From Polytrichum commune (taxonomy: Eukaryota; Streptophyta; Polytrichopsida; Polytrichales; Polytrichaceae), in assembly GCA_950295325.1 (NCBI GenBank), contig OX485804.1, forward strand, positions 65,254,533 through 65,318,532: DNA of 64,000 nucleotides. Reading direction: 5' to 3'. The position numbers were made by a program, and so were the translations under genes. Below are positions 1-13,783 of the stretch, one piece after another. Within the stretch, counting starts at the first letter, position 1, and the number at the start of each line of letters is the position of its first letter. The notes under the pieces are model-generated. The model searched no databases. It had not been told where the DNA came from and saw nothing but the letters and a program-made list of their open reading frames with translations.

Positions 1-1622
1 CTAGTCCAGTGAAAGGTGCATCGTATGAGTAGCCTTTTCCAGATTGGTGCACGAGGATGATAAGGATTGCGACTCTTGAGGCGCACCATGAAGGGCCACC
101 ATACAAAGTCCACAATGATGTGACAATGTTTTACATATGTATTAGTGACATAACAAATCTCAAAATTTTGAAGTCTCAAAGCCCACTTGTATAACCTCAT
201 TGATGTAGCTGAATGAAGCTCTGGAAATGGCAGCTTCTCCATATGATGGGCAGAAGGATGAAGAGGTAATTTTGTCTACTTCAACAATCGAGCTGCAAAA
301 ATTATGCCATATGCCAATAATATCCCAATTTTTGCCTCAATTAACAACATATGATAAATTTTGAGAGTTAGTTGGACAGCAATAATACAGGAAGTATGAC
401 TAGAAGGTCTCTGGATATGCCAGAGGAGTTAATCCACTTGAGAGGAGTGAAACAAATAGTTGCAATAATACTCCAGTCATTTATCAGAGGGGGAATTCCT
501 AACACAAGGAAATGGAAATGATTTTCAGGTGAAAAATCTCACTTAGCAGAACCCAACAACTGGATCCGAGCTGCTTTAGAATAATACTGCACCAGTGCAA
601 CAACAACCACATAGTTCCAATAACAATCGACAAACCCTACAAGTTAGACCCTACACAGTAGACAAGCTACAAAAGGAGCATGTCTAGACCCTACACATTA
701 GACAAACTACAAAAGGAGCATGTCAGATTCACCTCAGTTCATCAGTTGTAAGTTCGACATGTATTACATGGACCAGATCACAATATAACACTTTCAAAGA
801 GAACCCTTGACAGGTACCTTCAGTCAGCTATCGGTTACAGAACAGCACCTCATTCCTGAGATTTTCATGATGCAATGTCAGTGTCATCAGATGTCTCTAC
901 CTGCTCTCCTGAGCAAGACATCTACACAACTAACCTTTTACCTACCCCCTCCCCCTGCACAAACTTGAGGGTTACCAAACTAACATGATGTGCTACTGAT
1001 TGACTGCGGTGAGGGTAAGAGTACACAGCGAACTCTGATAAGCTGCGAGTGGGACCAAGGGGGTCCAGCAACAGTTGTTGCTATCTATCAAATGGGTCAA
1101 ATTGGGTGGTATACTGTGACCACACCAATAACAATACCATGATGCAGATGGCTTTTGCTTGCACATAAAGTGAGCATCAAGAGGCAGAGGAGCACATGTA
1201 GAGGCGAAAGAAGAAAGACGCAAATTACTTACAAACAGGTAAGTGGAAGTTCCACCCTAATCAGGGGTGCATCATACAGATGGATAGCACTTTTAAATTG
1301 TCACAGGAAGGGTTGACTGCATTGTATGAGCCGAATGAACATAGATGTGGCAATGTGCCACGGACTCAACCTGCTCTCTACATTTTTTTCGATATGCCCT
1401 TCACATGTCTTGGAGGGACGTGGTGGAGCAGCCATATTGTGCAGAAAATCCCCAGCCCCTAGACCAGAAAGATAAGATGGAGCTTTGTGTTGTTGATCAA
1501 CTTTCTTTTATATGATACAATCTGGGGCACCCAATGACGGACAGAATCTAAGGCCAATACCCATTCTCAGAATAATAAAATAAATGGGTTTGGAAAGGGT
1601 GTGAGGGAAGACATGAGAAGTG
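1..1622. other. Unassigned flank left of the MATE gene
   Basis: No coding region here could be tied to a known family. A 40-bp unit is repeated twice in tandem at 645-684 and 685-724 with few differences. A consensus-like plant donor (CAG followed by GTAAGT) lies at about 1,237 on the plus strand, followed by a 60-codon open frame at 1,280-1,462 and an AATAAA-type motif near 1,576. These could be remains of a plus-strand gene, but no protein similarity is recognisable. Confidence 0.3.
645..724. repeat. Two-copy 40-bp tandem duplication
   Basis: Two adjacent 40-bp units that both begin TAGACCCTACACA and end in GGAGCATGTC. They differ at only a few positions, so the duplication is fairly recent. 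Confidence 0.8.
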
Positions 1623-4600
1623 TTATGTACATTGATAGGTCTCTTTTTGTGAAATATTATTTTCACCATGACTATGTTGGGGTCCAGTTCCTTCCACTAC
1701 AATCACCAATGTCGACTCTGACTTACAGTAACCGGCCTTGTTGAAGGAAACCTCTGGAAACGACTTCTCCAGTGGATATGGAAGGCCACGTGCCATCGTC
1801 TGCTCGTCCACAGGCACGACCTTGTTACTGGGTTTTACATGTAGTTGTTCCTCCTTATGGGATTTCAAACACAGTAGTTCCTCCGGATAACCGATTGCAT
1901 TTTTTGTTGCAAATCTCTTCGCCCTCCCGGCCTCTTTTTCCCAGTTGGTGCCTAAAACCACATACAAAATTGAGGCAGCGCACGCAATTTGTGCAGCCAG
2001 AAGTCCATACCAAAGGCCCCCAAAACCTACTTTGAACCAAAACGCCAAAGCCACTGCAACCGGTGTGCCCACAAAGTAGAAGGAACCCAAGTTGATGCCA
2101 GCACCGATTGCAGGTCTGGCACTCCCTCGCAAAACACCGACACCGGTGGTTTGAGGGCAATTGCCAAGTTCACAAAGCCCCATCAGAGGCATCGCCGCCG
2201 CCGTGAGAGCCAATACACTCTTGTCATCTGTGAAAACGTGACCCCATATGTTCCGAAGGGCCGTAGTCCAGGTCAAGCTGACTACAGCAATGATGAGCGC
2301 GCAACCAAGGGCTACAAATGTGGCTATCCTTGCTCGCGCGGGCTTCCCCGCTCCGAGCTCAAGTCCGACCCTCGTGGAGACAGACGAACTCAGAGCTTGG
2401 GGGAACGTGTACATCAACGATGTGGTCTGGATCAAAATTGCGGTCGTTGCAACAGCTACCTGTGGGTTGGGTAAGTATCCCGCAAGAAGTGTCATGATTT
2501 CATACCACCACCACTCCAAGCATACCCCCAAGCAGCTTGGGAGAGCAAGACCCAGCAGGGGCCACCATTCGTGTAAACAAGCCGAGGACCACGGCACCCA
2601 CGTGCCTTTGAGCACCCCGGAGTACCACAGGTACCCTAATATGAAAAACACCATGTTGAAATTGGTGCACACGGCGGCGACTGCCACCCCAGGGACACCG
2701 AGCTTAAGGACGAAGACGAGGAGGATATTGAGGGGGACATGGAGAACCACCGCTGCTGCTGAGCACCAAAACATGGGAGCAGCAAGGCCTTGCGACTTCA
2801 AGTAGATTCGTAGGGGTTGCAAGAAACTGTTGGCTAGGAGGTCCGGGAGAGAATACAAACAGTACATACTTGCCACCGCTGTGATTTCCGCGTTCTGACC
2901 GAGTGCCAGCAGTATTCTTTGCAGATTAATCCAGAGTATGCTGATAGGAAAACAAGCTGTAAGAAGGATTAGAATAGTCCTCTGCAAGGTAAGGCCGATC
3001 ATTGAAAAGTTTCCTGACCCAAACGCCTGGCCGCAAACTGGATCCATGCCCGATGCTAGCCCATTCAACACCGAGTATCCTGTTATATTAGTAAAACCTA
3101 TTGAAAGTGCACCTCCCGCCAGCTGCAATCCCCCAAGCCTCCCAAGGCACAACACTGACACCATTGCTCTAATATATACCACACAATTCAAGGCAGCCAT
3201 GGGACCTGCAATTCGAAACAGCTTCCTCAATTCTTCAATAATCTGCATACAATCAGAGCGACATTCAGCAAAATTGAGCACGGTAAGGTTTCGGACGCCT
3301 ATCAGGCAGGATTGATGCCACTCCCAAGTCTCAGCACCCAGAGCAAACTTCAAACACAATCGGATTTACTAAACCCTGATTCCAAGATTCCTCTAAGCCC
3401 AGAATCTTCTTAATGTGGATCTTGTGCAATTCATAAATATCTTGACACCACTTCTAAATGCTAGGACCTGGCGTCAAGTAAATTATTAGCACATCGCACT
3501 CTCCATCAATACCCTCTGCTAGATCCTGTGATAGCCATTCGGAAGGTTGGATCGAAAGAATTTGGATATTGATTTCTAGCTGCTATTCAGAGGCAACACC
3601 AGCCAGTCGTGTGCATAGCCAAGGTAGGTGAGTTAGCTAGTAGCTACCTTCTGATGCAGCCCTCCAATGCACAGATGATGCAATTCTCAAGAGTGTACCA
3701 GATTACACCCATAGCTATCTCGCTATTTTCCACAATTGCTTGGTAAGCGGGAAAGAAGCTTTCGCCAAATTCTCGAACCTACAAATCACCTCTCCCAATA
3801 TGAAAAAGCTGTTTTGGTCCTGTGACACTTACTTTATCGAATTTCTTACCTTCAAGGTACTCTCTCTTTGGGTAATGGAATCTACCGTACAAGTTAAAGA
3901 ATCTACAAGAGTTACTGAAGAATGCAATGCCTACTGAACGTAATCTCCAATTGCTCGAACAAAGAAGATCAGAAAGAAAGAAAGCTTTGCCAGGCGATTA
4001 GTGAACAATCTGAACCGTCCGCAGGTGCTCATTTTAAAGTGTCACAGTCCGATAAAGGTGGTTGGGCACAATCCGGGATGAAGACGTGGCACATTCCATT
4101 GTAGCCTGAGGAGCTCAACGAAGGGGGGGGGGGTGAATAAATTTAAAACCCTTGCTTTGGTGCAACAGGACAAAGACCTCTAGCTGAACAAGAGGAATCT
4201 CCCTTCACTGTTGTGGACGAAAAGAGATAAATCGACAGAATAGTAGCACTACGCCAAATGAGGGACCTGAACTGAACTACTAATGCCCTCGGCGCTTTCT
4301 TATTCCCGAGAATTGATAAGAGAAGCTTATCTTTGTGGTAGGCCCGTCGTAACTACTGTCTACAGTTCCTTTCTAGCAGTCAAGAAGGTTAGGGAGAGAG
4401 TGAGTGCAGGTAAGGGAAGGGAAGGAGGTAAGGGGAGACGCCGAACCTGACAAACTGAAGGATATTGATGTAGCAAGTCTCTCTCAAGTCTGTCCAATTC
4501 ATCATCCGAAGACTGCGGTGCCTCCGCCTCATTCTTGTGTAGAGGTTCCGTTTCACGAAAATCGCTGTCCGATTCATCGTCCGAAGACGGGACAGCGCTC

Positions 4601-4629
4601 CCTACTTGTAATTCAGCAGGATTACCCAT
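1623..4629 (-). CDS. MATE family efflux transporter (two-exon model)
   Basis: Predicted 12-helix multidrug and toxic compound extrusion carrier (two MatE repeats), a cation-coupled antiporter of plasma or organelle membranes; the substrate cannot be read from sequence. Exon 2 (3242 to 1623) encodes about 539 residues, with family hallmarks such as GFTNITGYSVL, MDPVCGQAFG and YSLPDLL, closest in style to the plant DTX48-56 group. The long frame reaches back to 3359, but only to a TTG; its first ATG is at 3248. I therefore join it to exon 1 (4629 to 4447, 61 codons, beginning MGNPAEL). Exon 1 ends CAG before GT and exon 2 follows TATGCAG, both phase 0, giving a 600-residue protein whose junction reads YPSVCQ-IIEEL. 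Exon 1 is acidic and carries two SSDDE repeats. An in-frame ATG at 4686 would add 19 residues. The hydrophilic C-terminal tail, about 110 residues, is long for the family. The transporter call is near certain; the exon join is likely. Confidence 0.88.
3243..4446 (-). other. Predicted intron of the MATE gene
   Basis: The donor is CAG|GTTCGG at 4446 and the acceptor TGTATGCAG at 3243, preceded by a moderately pyrimidine-rich stretch and a TGCTGA branch-point-like motif. It holds an 11-base G tract at 4123-4133. No other coding exon was seen inside it. Confidence 0.6.
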
Positions 4630-6460
4630 ACATGAACCCTTCCTTATTAAGAAGCAAACGACCGAGAATGTCTTCAGAAGCCGCATCAGTACGCCCACTA
4701 CCACCGCTGCGCTCCCTCCTCTCCCTCTTTCGTGATGCTGCAGCAGTTCGCCCAAAAGCTACTCTACAAACCACCACCACCACCCACACACATAATGATG
4801 TCGGTCGTCGAGGTGGGGACGATGGCCCTTCGCTGGAAACTCCTCCCTCCTACCTAAGCTATAAAATAAAATTCACGCGAGTCGTTTCGGGTGTTCGCAT
4901 GGAGAGAACAAACCAACCAACCAACCAACGCAGAACGCGCAACCAAAAATAGCTCGGAGCTTCCCGAGTCGCCTCGCGGCGTCCGCGGACCCTCAGCAAA
5001 CCATCACTGCAACCGCGGAGGGAGACATCATAATTCTATTCCGACCCCCAATAGCTCAATGGGTGAGTGATTGCTCGCAAAGTTCTCTCACTTCCACGCG
5101 ATTGATTGATTCCCAGGCACACTCACTCACTCGCCCCCAATCCCCCAATCCCCAAACCCAACGCGATGGTGATGATGATGATGATTCACTACAGACACAC
5201 ACACCAAACTCTCCTCCACTCCCCGGATGAGCTCATACCGAACTCCTCTCCACCCAATGGATCAGACAAGACGCCCGAATGACATGAGGTGAGTGTGTCC
5301 CAACTCCTCCCCCGAACTCTCTTATCACCCACGCACGAAACTCACCACCCGACTTCTCACTCACTCACTCACTCCGCCCACCCCTACCCCCAAAATACTG
5401 ATCACGCACACAAATCCACCACCCGCCAATCCAGCCTCCGCCCGCCCACCCGCCCCAAAGTCAAACCTCCAAACCCCTCCGCCACTTCTCCCCCTCGCAC
5501 ACTCCCCCACACAAACTACTCTACTTACTCCTCCCCAAATGGGACGCACCCCAATGGCGCTGCAGCCCAGCCCAAATGGAGGCTGCACGGACGCACGCCC
5601 GTAAGGAGGGAAGGAAGGAAGCACACACGGTCTGTGCGTCTCTGGGTCTGTTTGTCTGTCTGCCTCTCTGTGTTGCGGTCCCCGGGGGGCACAGCTTCAC
5701 AAACAACGGTGGGGATGCGCGGCATGTAAATATGGAATAGCGAGGTGAGGAGGCAGGAAAGAGAGGGAGGCTTCCCGGGGGAGCAAGGAGAGGGAGAGAA
5801 AGAAAGAGAAAGAGAGAGAGAAAGAAAGAGGAAGGTGTGCCAGGAGGATCGCAGGGAGCAGCCAACAAGCCCAGCCAGCCAGCCAGCCTCGACGGCCCAA
5901 CGAACAAGCAACGAGTAGCGAACTGAGATTGCGAGGGAGGAACGAACGAGAGGTGCTCCTGCCACATACGGCGGGGCGAGCGAGGCTACTGTAGTCGCGT
6001 CTCCGGGGATGCAACAGGAGTAGAAGTAGAAACCGAAGGCGCAGCCGCGTCTACTTGCTGATGAGTCTCCGAACGCAGTGACTGAGGCTTCTTGCATTGC
6101 CTTGTGGCGTTTGCATTTGGGTTGGCGTTTTGTGTTCAGTTTCGGTTCTCTCCTCTGTTGGGTTTTGTTTACTTTCGTTCGCTCGCCGGTGGCTGGCGAG
6201 TCGCAGCTGCTGGGCCCCTGCGCTGCCTGGCTTGGGTGGGAGCCACGCTCCCGGTGTCCACGCGGGTGGGCCAAACTTCTCTGCCTAGTGGACGCGATGG
6301 CCGGGGGGCCCGCTTCGCCGGAGGTCGACAGCAGCGGCAGGCGCAGAAAGAAAGACAGAAAGAAAGAAAGAAAGAAACGGGGCGAGAGAGAGGGCGAGCG
6401 AGGGGGATCGCCACCCTGCTTCCAGTAATAAACTTCGCCGGAACACTCTCCGCGTCGCGT
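4630..6460 (-). promoter_or_regulatory. CpG-rich probable promoter and 5' leader region of the MATE gene
   Basis: This stretch is much richer in GC and CpG than the flanking AT-rich DNA, and it abuts the first MATE exon on its upstream side. Long GA-rich runs on the plus strand (about 5,750-5,840 and 6,345-6,400) are CT-rich on the minus strand, like the pyrimidine patches of plant core promoters and 5' untranslated regions. Several open frames cross it on both strands, but all are low in complexity and resemble nothing known. A TATAAAATA motif at about 4,860 reads on the plus strand, so a divergent promoter is possible. Confidence 0.5.
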
Positions 6461-8877
6461 CTCCTTGTCGGGTTTAACTTCTGCTCAGTAACTACCCAAC
6501 ATATTGTATTTAGTGTCACCAACTCTGCTTGTTTTGCACAATACTTACCAATTGTAAACCGCTCATGTATTGTCACCAACATGAAATGTGAACCTAACAC
6601 ATTGGGCATTAGGGGTTTATGATGTTGCAACTGCTGTCATTTACTAATATCATGCACACATTTGTTGGTGTGGGCGATCAGCAAACGACATGGGTCATTT
6701 TTAGTTCCAATTTGGGTCGATGAGAGTTATTGGATGTAACCAATGTTGATACAACTTGTTCATAGGTGGCCCGCAGCAATGGGTGTGGGTGGGTTGTAGT
6801 GATTTTCATCCAAATTTCAATTACTTATGACAGTCTTTCATTACATTAATGTTAGGATGTAAAATATACCAATTTTTATTTCATTAATTGGCATTTAGAT
6901 GAACTAGAAGTAAGTTGGGATGATAGTAGTTGTAGGCTTGTTCATGAGAATTGTCATTAGAATCGCTAGCAGGGTGACATAAAATATCATATGACACTAA
7001 ATACAATAGTTAGTATAGGATGGGCCTACGTCAACCCTTTGCACCCGTGTATTATAATACATCATTTTAATGTGGTCCCCTTAGATTTTTGGAGCAATGA
7101 AGAGCAATGGAATGACATTCACTACTATCATCGCGTTGTCCATTGTATTTAGATTGGTGGGTTTTCAAGGCACTACATATTTTGTGACCTTGCCAACCGT
7201 TTCCCAACATTTAGATACTATACACGAGGAGCTTTGCTACAACATGTACTAGAACAACACATGCACGTTATCAAATATAACGCTCACCATTTGGTGAGGG
7301 CCATTTACTATAGTTTATATTCCATGTGCTTGTGTCCATGAAGTCACAACAAAAGAACAACACCTTAAATGGAAAGTGCTATAGGAGGCCTCCGGCATCA
7401 GATTCCTAGTAGGGCAAGGTCTTGTGGGTCAAAATTTCCAGTACCTTCAACTCATGTCCTTGGGGTAGGACCTTCATTCCACTATATTAAAAAAACAAAA
7501 TACAAAAAAAAACCTCCCTTTGAGGCCTTACCCTATACCATATCGAACTCTGGATTTACTTTCTATGTTAAAACAATCTCATTTTGTAACACAATGCCCT
7601 GGTTTTCAAATTGTAGGGCATTATGTCCGCACACAATTCCTTCACCAATATGCATGGTATTATGATTCAGCGTAATGCACACTTGAAATATTTCTTTATC
7701 GTTTCTTTTCAAATGCATACATATGAGATCGGGCCTCAATAATGACTTGGGATTTGAGCCAACTTAGGTTAGGCTATGGTGTGTTCATTCCAACTAAGTC
7801 TCACTAGACAAATTATTCAAGGTCTTTAAATTGATCATGGAGTTGAATATGCTAAGAATACAATTCACTGGGCTATAAGGGGTTCTCAACATGGCATAAA
7901 TCCTTGGCCTCGACAACTCCCATATACCCCAATACAAAGCCATCAATCTTGTATTGATGATGTGTTCTCTCTTAACAATGGATGACACAAAATCCTCATC
8001 ATATTCTATCCAAATTACCTTGTGTTGGTCATAACAAAAGTGTAACCATCCAAAATAACAAGCTATCAATATCCACCCAAAAAGTCGCATCATAATGTAT
8101 GTTTGCATTGTAGATTTTCTCAACATTGGAATTCAATAATATTAGAGGTCAATAAGCTCTCACCCAAACAAAGGGGCAAATTTCATGACAAATACCATAA
8201 TGGAGGGTGAAAAGGCATGAAAGCACATGCTTACAATTAATTAATAATACAAGTAAAATATGTATCTTGGTTAAATCCATATTTTTAAAACTTAACCTCT
8301 AACTAATGGTTTACAATTTGATTTAATGTTGTTGCACCCAATTGACACAAATTAACAACAAACTTAAGAAGGACATGTTTAAATCAGACCTCCATGGTAG
8401 GTGACATGAACCAAAATCCCAAGTAAAGAGTGGAACACAAACGTTGGCCACATCACATTCTCAATCATGGTGTTTTAAAGTCACAAAAGGAATATCATAA
8501 AGGCGCCAACCGATGTGGTTCACGCCTAAAGGTTTATAATCATGCATTATATGGTGAAGTCAATTAATCTAATCTTTTTCATGCCATTTGAGTAAGCACT
8601 CATACACACGATTGTATAATATGTGCAATCGGTGGATGAGTATTGTGAGGAAGTCAAAGTGACGGCCCTTGTGTTTTGGTTCCTTTCTTGCAATTGAATT
8701 TTCAATTTGTGCCAAAATAAATAAATAAATAAATAAATAAAACAAAGCGGCGGCCCTCTAATGCCAAATGCCATGTAGCTAGATTGTATTAAGTTAACAA
8801 CCAATTTCATAGTTGTGGGGATTCCCCTCGCCCACTACAAGTTTTTGATTGTTCATATATGATCCCCGATCTTGTTA
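6461..8877. other. AT-rich intergenic DNA, no gene recognised
   Basis: Only short frames occur, the longest being 110 codons at 7,794-8,126 on the minus strand, which matches no family I know. An (AAAT)n microsatellite lies at about 8,715-8,742. Confidence 0.6.
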
Positions 8878-9173
8878 GGGCCGGTTTACATGGGATCCCA
8901 AGTCCCACTCATGTTAGCAAATCCCAACATGGAGGCAAAATCCCAACTTTTGAGCCTCAAGAAATCGTTCAAATATGATTATTTATCTTCAAATGCGGAT
9001 CTTGGTTATTTCACACAAAATAATTCACGTGACTAATGTGGAGAGTTGGGTCTAGCTTTTTGCTTGACCTAACCCTCAACACAAGTCCCAAGCCTCACCT
9101 CCAAAAAGTGTTGTCATGTAGGCATTCATGTCATACTTGGGACTTAAGACTTGAGACCCCATGTGAACCGGCC
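8878..9173. mobile_element. Tourist-like MITE (PIF/Harbinger type), 296 bp
   Basis: Imperfect terminal inverted repeats of about 28 bp, starting GGGCCGGTTTACATGGG on the left and GGCCGGTTCACATGGGG on the right. They are flanked by TTA at 8875-8877 and 9174-9176. A 3-bp TTA duplication and GC-rich ends are typical of PIF/Harbinger MITEs. It has no coding capacity. Confidence 0.8.
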
Positions 9174-10104
9174 TTAGGTTCCAAGAGGCCACCAAGCACA
9201 CAAACATACTTATAAGAGGCCCACCACCATTAATTTTTTTACATGTGACCAACCTGCAGCGCCCATTATCTTTGCGCCCCATGCCGAACGGGATCGGGAA
9301 GTTACAAATTGGAATTATAGTCTAACCTCCATATTACTAGGCTTGGGGTCCTTGGCGTCTGTGTAAACTTGTCTATTGTAGAAAAGGGGCTCTATTAAAT
9401 ACAAGTCCCTTACAAGGTTGATGGGTGATTCAATCAAACTACAATGCTTATCCTAATTAGTGTGTGTTACCGAAGTAGTATGTGTTACTAGTCGGAGTTA
9501 TGTAATGCAATAACGTCTTACTCAGGAGTTCATTTTTTCATATAATAGAAGTGATTAATGTGCCTAAATAACGGAACCCCCATGTATCTCAAGGTTCATA
9601 TGTGATTTAGCACTTCGGAACATGCAAGAGAATGTTGTGAGCATTAGGAAACCTTGGGATACCTTGTGAGCATATCACTTGAATACAAATGCTTTTCAAT
9701 ACTTATGTACCTTCATTATGTACACAAAATGGCATTTTACTTACATTGACACAAGTCATTTAAAATGAAAAACCTCCATAGTTCGACATCTGAGGCCAAA
9801 ATGTCATATTACTGATATTAAGACATTTGGATAATATGACATGTGTCTTGATGAAAAGGGACAATGGAAGTTACCTCTATGGTCCTCCTTAAGTTCAATA
9901 ATGCCAGCTTTAGCATGCGCCTGTAGCCTAGGAGGGGCATAATTAAACCTAAGCCCATAATCACACCTGACATTAGGGATCGTTTAAAAGGGGAAGTTTG
10001 TTTCTTTTGTTTATATTGGGACGTGACTATGCTATGAAACAATGGCACAACTTTGCATTGAGCAGCCACTTTGTCTTGACTCCCAAAAGGAGAACTTGGG
10101 TTTA

Positions 10105-10602
10105 GGGCCCTTCACACATGAGACTGAGAGCCCGTGACCAGTACACTTCAAGCACTGTCATTGGTGGGAAAGGCGGAGCCGGTCCAAGTTCGCTTCACAC
10201 TATGCTTGAGGGACCAGCGGAGTATGTGAATGCAAGATGGATGTAAAGTCTACATGGATTTCTACATGGCATCGAATGGATCATGTTTCATGGTCACTTG
10301 GAATATTTTTTAAAATCACCTCTTGGAGGTAGGCCTAACACAAAACCGGGAGACCATGTCACTTCGAACACTCATAACCATTGATTTATTCTATTTTATC
10401 ATGGTTGAAGACATGCTTGAATAAAAATTCATTGAAATAGCATTTGGTTGAGGGCCCGGTCACATGTGACTTCATACTACACTTGAGGGTCCGTGACCAC
10501 ACTACATGATTTTGGAGGTGTCTTTGAACAACCTTTGGACACTTTCTTTTGGGCTGTCACAATTTCATGGTCACAACTCTTGGCTCGTGTGTGAAGTGGC
10601 CC
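10105..10602. mobile_element. Tourist-like MITE, 498 bp
   Basis: The ends GGGCCCTTCACACATGAG and GGGCCACTTCACACACGAG (read inward on opposite strands) form inverted repeats flanked by TTA at 10102-10104 and 10603-10605. Internal phrases are shared with the degenerate copy at 38.7-39.2 kb, so both belong to one subfamily and lie in the same orientation. Confidence 0.78.
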
Positions 10603-10605
10603 TTA

Positions 10606-13600
10606 CATTAGGGTATGGGCAAGAAGGATTCGTCAAATACGATCACACAATTCATCCAACATAAAGAATATTATGCATTCCAATGGTTTCTATTTTTAGT
10701 GCATATGACACTGAAATTGATTTCAAAAACCTCAAGTTAATCTAGTGGTAGTTCTTTGGATGAACACCCAAAAACTTATGGAGAGTCAAGTTTTTTGATG
10801 TTGGATGATGAGAGATGTATGTACTACGCTCTTATGTGATCAACCCTTAATGTAAGGAGAGAGGGCATTATTGCATACAAGTGTACCTCTCGTCCATCCA
10901 ACATTAAAACTTGATCCCTATACATTTTTGGCCAATTTGTCTTAACTAACTTGTTATGGGATTCTCAAAGCTAATTTCAATGTATAAATAATAATCGTTG
11001 GGTTGCATACATTTTAGGGCTTTTATGTTGAATGAATGAGATATATGTACATATGCCATAACTCCCCCTCCCTCTCTCTCTCCTCACATTAGGGCTTGGG
11101 CCCAAAGAATTGGCTAGAGGGAATTATGCATATGAATGCAGTATGTACCTTTCATTATCCAACATAGAAACTTGACTCTCTAAGGTTTGTTGTTGAATCA
11201 TCTCAAATAACTTCCACTAGATTAATTTGGGGTCTTTGAAACTAATTCATGTGTCAAATCAACTCTAAATTGTAAATTGTTGACTACATACTATTGCGAG
11301 GCTTTTATGTCGGATGACTGAGAGATATGCTCATGTTTGATAATTCCCTCTCGCCCAAGAACTCAGGGTCCAAAGCCTCTCTTTGAATGGACCTTGTATT
11401 AGACTCATGATTGGTTTCTCAAACTAAAGAGGAGTTTGTTCTTGATTATGAACTGCCAATATTTAACAAGAAAGTGATGTCACATTAGCATCATTTCTTT
11501 TTCATATCATAAGTCATTGTTAGTTTCAAAAAACCATGTAACAAAATCATAAAACTTTAAAGTGCCTCATAGGTCTTATAACCGCTCATAACCAATGACA
11601 ACATAACTCATGGTCTTTAAAAACTTAGGCATTCGTCTCTAGAAGATATTATGAACAAAACTTGTAGTGTCTAAAATTGCTTTGGGCCAATATGATCTCT
11701 CAATTTCTGAGTTTTTTTGGTCTTAAACCCTAGTATCAATCCACCATATATCTGCATTGGTGGGAGAGAAAAAAATAAAAAAATCCTAGGCATGCATCAA
11801 CATTCCAAAATCCAATTACAAATGACCCCTTCTTTCAGTAATTTTGAGAAATTCTATGTCAAAGAACCCCATCTTCTTAATTGAAATAATGATATTCAAA
11901 AGACAACTTATGCATGCTTGGACGGTAGCTCCTCAACACGGTGAAGGTCAAGTAAAAGGAGATTGAAAGGTTGCATATCATGCCATGTTGGTGTCACCTT
12001 CATTCCTTTTGGCTATTTATTGTGAATACACGTGTTAACTATCTCCACCTATCTAAGGAAGTGGTTCCTAATCTGGTGGACACAAATAGCGAACTTGCTT
12101 TGGGTTCACATATGACCTTGTGGCTATGATCAAGGTGAAGCATCCCTCAGTCATGCGAACCAAGGTTGACGTCATCCCTCCCTTCCTCCTCCAATATTAC
12201 AATTGGTTTCAACCTTTCCAATGTTGTGAAACGATCTTTGTGCATGGTCAAACAATTTCAAACACAAAACTATACAAGATATATAAGAAGATGTATTTTT
12301 TGGTGTTGGGGGGGGGGGGGTAGAAGAACTTAAAGTTCTCAAATCCATTGTGTGTAACCGAGTATAGAATTGGGGATGATTCCCCTTTGTTAATATTTTT
12401 CCTTTATATATTAGAATGCCCCGCTTGTAGGTGACAAGGTATTATGTACCATAAAATGCCCATGCCCATTACATGTGGCACAATGCATTGTACAACCCAA
12501 TTCTTTATGCAAGGTAGGGTCTCCCTACACCTCATGCTAGCACCCTCGGCATTAGGCCCTTAGTATCAGGAATGACCTCTCATGAGACCCTACCCCTATG
12601 TAGAAAACATTTGAGTAGAGGCTTTGATACTCGTAACAAAAATCTTCTAATTTTATGAGGTTAAAAGACAAATGGAAATTCCATTTGAAAGGCCCGGGGG
12701 ATGTAGTGAGAAGTTATGAATAAAGCACATGCCTACAATACAAGAGGGAGTTCAAATTTAGACACATCATGTTAAGTATATATACATGGAGGGTTTTGCA
12801 ATAACATTGCCTACAAGAATATATTATATCAGAAGGGTAAGTATTTTCCAAGGTTTCAAATCATTTTGGGTCTTAGGATACAAAACCAACTCTATAAAGA
12901 AATTTAATGAAAATGTTGCATTTTGTATCAAGTTTAATTTGTTACTTATTTTGAGGCATAGTCCTTCTAATCATAAACCCTTCACCTCTCCCCCACCTAT
13001 AGGATAGGGCCATCTCACGAAGGGTATCACTAGCATGTGGACAAAGAGGTTCTTCATTTATGTTTGCTCCCCCATGAGTTAGCGTTTTGAATAATAAAGA
13101 AAGTATTATTACTATTCTATTAAATTAAAAATTAAATAACATCAAACATAAGAAATAACTCTATGGTATAAATATTTAAACATTTATTTATGAGGTTGAT
13201 TGGGACCTATATATTTTGTCAATGCTCAAAGCATACATGTAGTTGAATAAAATATTTGATTAGACATGACTATGTGAAATTTTCTAATTACTCAATGAGT
13301 GCATGAGCTACGAATGATAAAAGAAGAGTGCATCCCTTGAGTGTTTGAGACTCATAAATCCACTAGGCCCTTGTGTCTGGAAGTGGGCTCTAAATTACAA
13401 TATGTTCTCATGTTTTTGCACATGGATTATATTCAATATTGAATGCATTGTTGCTTTGCAACCAAGTGGAACCCCTAGATGTCCCGGTAGAATCAAGTAA
13501 TTGAAATGGTTATTGTTGAATTTTAATATCCTTTGGTGAACATAACATTATTCAACATTGTATCAAATTATCGTAAGGCATGGGTATTGAAATAAAATTA

Positions 13601-13783
13601 TGCCCCCTTTATTTATGGGATAGCCCACCAAGACTTCATATTCAATATGAAATTGTTGCAATTGGCTACTACCTAGTCCCTTCCAGCCCACCATCTTGAC
13701 ATAGTGGCCTCACCTATCCATATAATATTGTCCATGTTTTATTTTTCAAGGTTGAATATGCCACAAAGGGCTCTTGAAGAGGT
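10606..13783. other. AT-rich intergenic DNA, no gene recognised
   Basis: No supportable coding region. A 13-base G tract lies at 12,308-12,320. Two related stretches about 10,740-10,870 and 11,030-11,180 share phrases about dimeric 'GAGAGATATG...' segments and may be old diverged repeats. Confidence 0.5.

Noticed and set aside
1623-3359. Single-exon MATE model starting at 3,359
   Set aside because: The codon at 3,359 is TTG, not ATG, and residues 1-38 resemble no MATE N-terminus. A splice acceptor sits exactly where family similarity begins.
5289-6430. Several long frames on both strands in the GC-rich tract, including an ATGGCC start at 6,297
   Set aside because: They are low in complexity, driven by GA or CT runs, overlap in all phases and match no known protein. 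The ATGGCC frame ends after about 44 codons in a Lys/Arg run.
7794-8126. 110-codon minus-strand frame
   Set aside because: No recognisable motif and no supporting context; could be chance or a decayed element.
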